From the NCBI GenBank assembly GCA_003551785.1, contig PUNP01000287.1, positions 1 to 5,819 of the forward strand: 5,819 bases of DNA, written 5' to 3'. Below are positions 5,155 to 5,819 of the stretch, piece after piece. Under the pieces are notes generated by a model that saw only the letters and a program-made list of their open reading frames with translations, was not told the DNA's origin and made no database searches. Position numbers and translations under genes: made by a program. Source of the DNA: Candidatus Brocadiaceae bacterium (GTDB lineage: Bacteria > Planctomycetota > Brocadiia > SM23-32). Within the stretch, counting starts at the first letter, position 1. Every line of letters starts with the position of its first letter.

Positions 5155-5181
5155 AAAATCCCCAACCGTGCTCAAGAGGAT
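5155..5181 (-). terminator. Terminator of the copy B secretin remnant
   Basis: On the minus strand ATCCTC (5176-5181) pairs with GGGGAT (5158-5163) with one G-U wobble, followed by TTTT. It is weaker than its copy A equivalent but sits in the same place, between the secretin stop and the promoter. Confidence 0.45.
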
Positions 5182-5236
5182 ACCCGAGTAAAAAACATGA
5201 CCGTAGTTTATGTATCTTTTATTATTTATGTCACCT

Positions 5237-5470
5237 TCATTTTACCGTAACCATCACCACCACTTCAACGTTGAGCACTTCATCCTCGCGCCGGTGCCCG
5301 ATGCGGCCTATAAACGGTATGCTGCTGAAGTAAGGTATCTCCGAGATATTCTCACGCTCAACGCTCCGCTCAATACCGCCCAGCATCACCGTGTCGCCGC
5401 GGCGAACGTTTACTACCGTATTAACGCTCCGGCTGCCCAGGAATTGATGCCTCTCATCGCCGTTACCCAC
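5237..5470 (-). pseudogene. Secretin-like protein, C-terminal fragment, copy B
   Basis: The 77 residues contain SVNTVVNVRRGDTVMLGGI, then SEIPYFSSIPFIGRI and a closing strand (EDEVLNVEVVVMVTVK). The order V-x-(V/L)-x-x-G-x-T-V-(V/M)-(L/I)-GG-(L/I), then (V/I)P-(F/Y)-(L/F)-(S/G)-x-IP-x-(I/L)G, then a hydrophobic strand is the ending of the secretin domain of type II/III secretion, type IV pilus and filamentous phage outer-membrane channels. A complete secretin has several hundred residues; here the frame opens only at a GTG (5470), and the sequence upstream is not secretin in any frame. It is therefore a truncated remnant, not a working gene. The family call rests on the GG and IP-x-x-G motifs. 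Confidence 0.6.
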
Positions 5471-5819
5471 CCAACCGGCCAGCTCCGAGTCTGCCGATCA
5501 GGAAGTCGGCAGATCCTGGGATCATTACAGAAAAATCAAACAAAGCTACCCCGCCCTTGCCCTGTAATGATTCACCGCCCCTATATGTCGGTGCGACATT
5601 TTCATCTCGCCCAGGTAAAGTATCGTCTCCAGCCACTCATAGAACTCTTCCGTGCCCAGGGCCATGCGGACGGCGGCCAGCGAGCCCGATACCTGCCTGT
5701 GCATCCATGACGCCGTCCGCTCGATCGTGGCGTCCGGCACCTTTCCCCGCACCTTTATCTCATCACCGCCCAGCACCTCGACAACCCCGGCCCACCACTC
5801 CATCCGTTCCCTGCGGGAG
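5463..5819 (-). pseudogene. Unidentified gene fragment entering from the right edge, frame lost near 5560
   Basis: The minus-strand frame is open from the right edge to a stop at 5546-5548 and encodes a segment with GVVEVLGGDEIKVRGKVPD, then ERTASWMHRQVSGSLAAVRM and FYEWLETILYLGE. I recognise no family. The first methionine in view (5803) is preceded by open codons, so the gene probably starts outside. A neighbouring frame continues as GGVALFDFSVMIPGSADFL and on to a stop at 5463-5465, which could be the original ending displaced by a one- or two-base indel at about 5555-5565; this is a guess from residue style. It abuts the secretin remnant without a spacer, so the two pieces look like a junction of broken genes. 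Confidence 0.45.

Larger units (their letters stand above)
5051..5470 (-). repeat. Duplicated block, copy B: secretin end, terminator and promoter
   Basis: This is the better-preserved partner of 2102-2490. It keeps an uninterrupted secretin C-terminal frame, a hairpin, a promoter with 17-base spacing and a leader that ends at 5051, the base directly after attC site B. Homology fades at about 5475, upstream of the secretin-type frame. Confidence 0.8.

Noticed and set aside
5210..5710. A long + strand open frame opposite the secretin remnant.
   Set aside because: It is the shadow of the minus-strand secretin-type codons: its HHHHFNVEHF-like composition comes from GTG/GTT-rich antisense codons, and the opposite frame has the family motifs.
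1..5819. CRISPR arrays, tRNA genes, rRNA and insertion-sequence transposases.
   Set aside because: No regularly spaced repeats, no cloverleaf with CCA-type end, no rRNA-like blocks and no DDE, HUH or tyrosine recombinase motifs were seen in any plausible frame.

Overview
The window looks like accessory DNA from a Gram-negative, moderately GC-rich bacterium. The secretin-type remnants and the style of the RadC and ArdC-like proteins would suit a deltaproteobacterium (Geobacter or Desulfuromonas type). That placement is a guess; nothing in the window fixes the taxon.

The left part (about 1-925, + strand) is mobile-element backbone. It holds the C-terminal end of an ArdC-like protein, one or two terminator-like hairpins, a RadC/JAB-domain gene broken by a one-base deletion near codon 117, and a strong rho-independent terminator. 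From about 930 to the right edge all credible genes lie on the minus strand.

Reading leftwards from the right edge (minus strand): (1) an open-ended unidentified gene fragment; (2) the C-terminal end of a secretin-like protein with its terminator and a sigma70-like promoter (copy B); (3) a 72-bp integron-type attC site at 4979-5050; (4) a tightly coupled three-gene operon at 2734-4883, encoding a 460-aa protein with a PD-(D/E)xK nuclease core and two small proteins that are paralogues of each other; (5) a bidirectional terminator; (6) a second, decayed copy of the secretin end, terminator and promoter (copy A, 2102-2490); (7) a long leader with a perfect -10 box overlapped by an inverted repeat; (8) a two-gene operon with a small zinc-ribbon protein and a membrane-anchored coiled-coil protein; (9) a second attC site at 1095-1154, six bases after the last stop codon; (10) a possible 32-35 aa membrane peptide.

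The two attC-like sites face the same way. Both fold with two extrahelical bases five paired bases apart, the hallmark that integron integrases read, so this is probably part of a cassette array on the minus strand. No integrase is visible. The homology between the two promoter-bearing copies begins at the base next to one attC site, which suggests that the promoter block moved together with cassettes.

The most interesting content is the uncharacterised nuclease plus paralogous-pair operon. In this setting it reads as a candidate defence or conflict module; that role is inferred, not shown.
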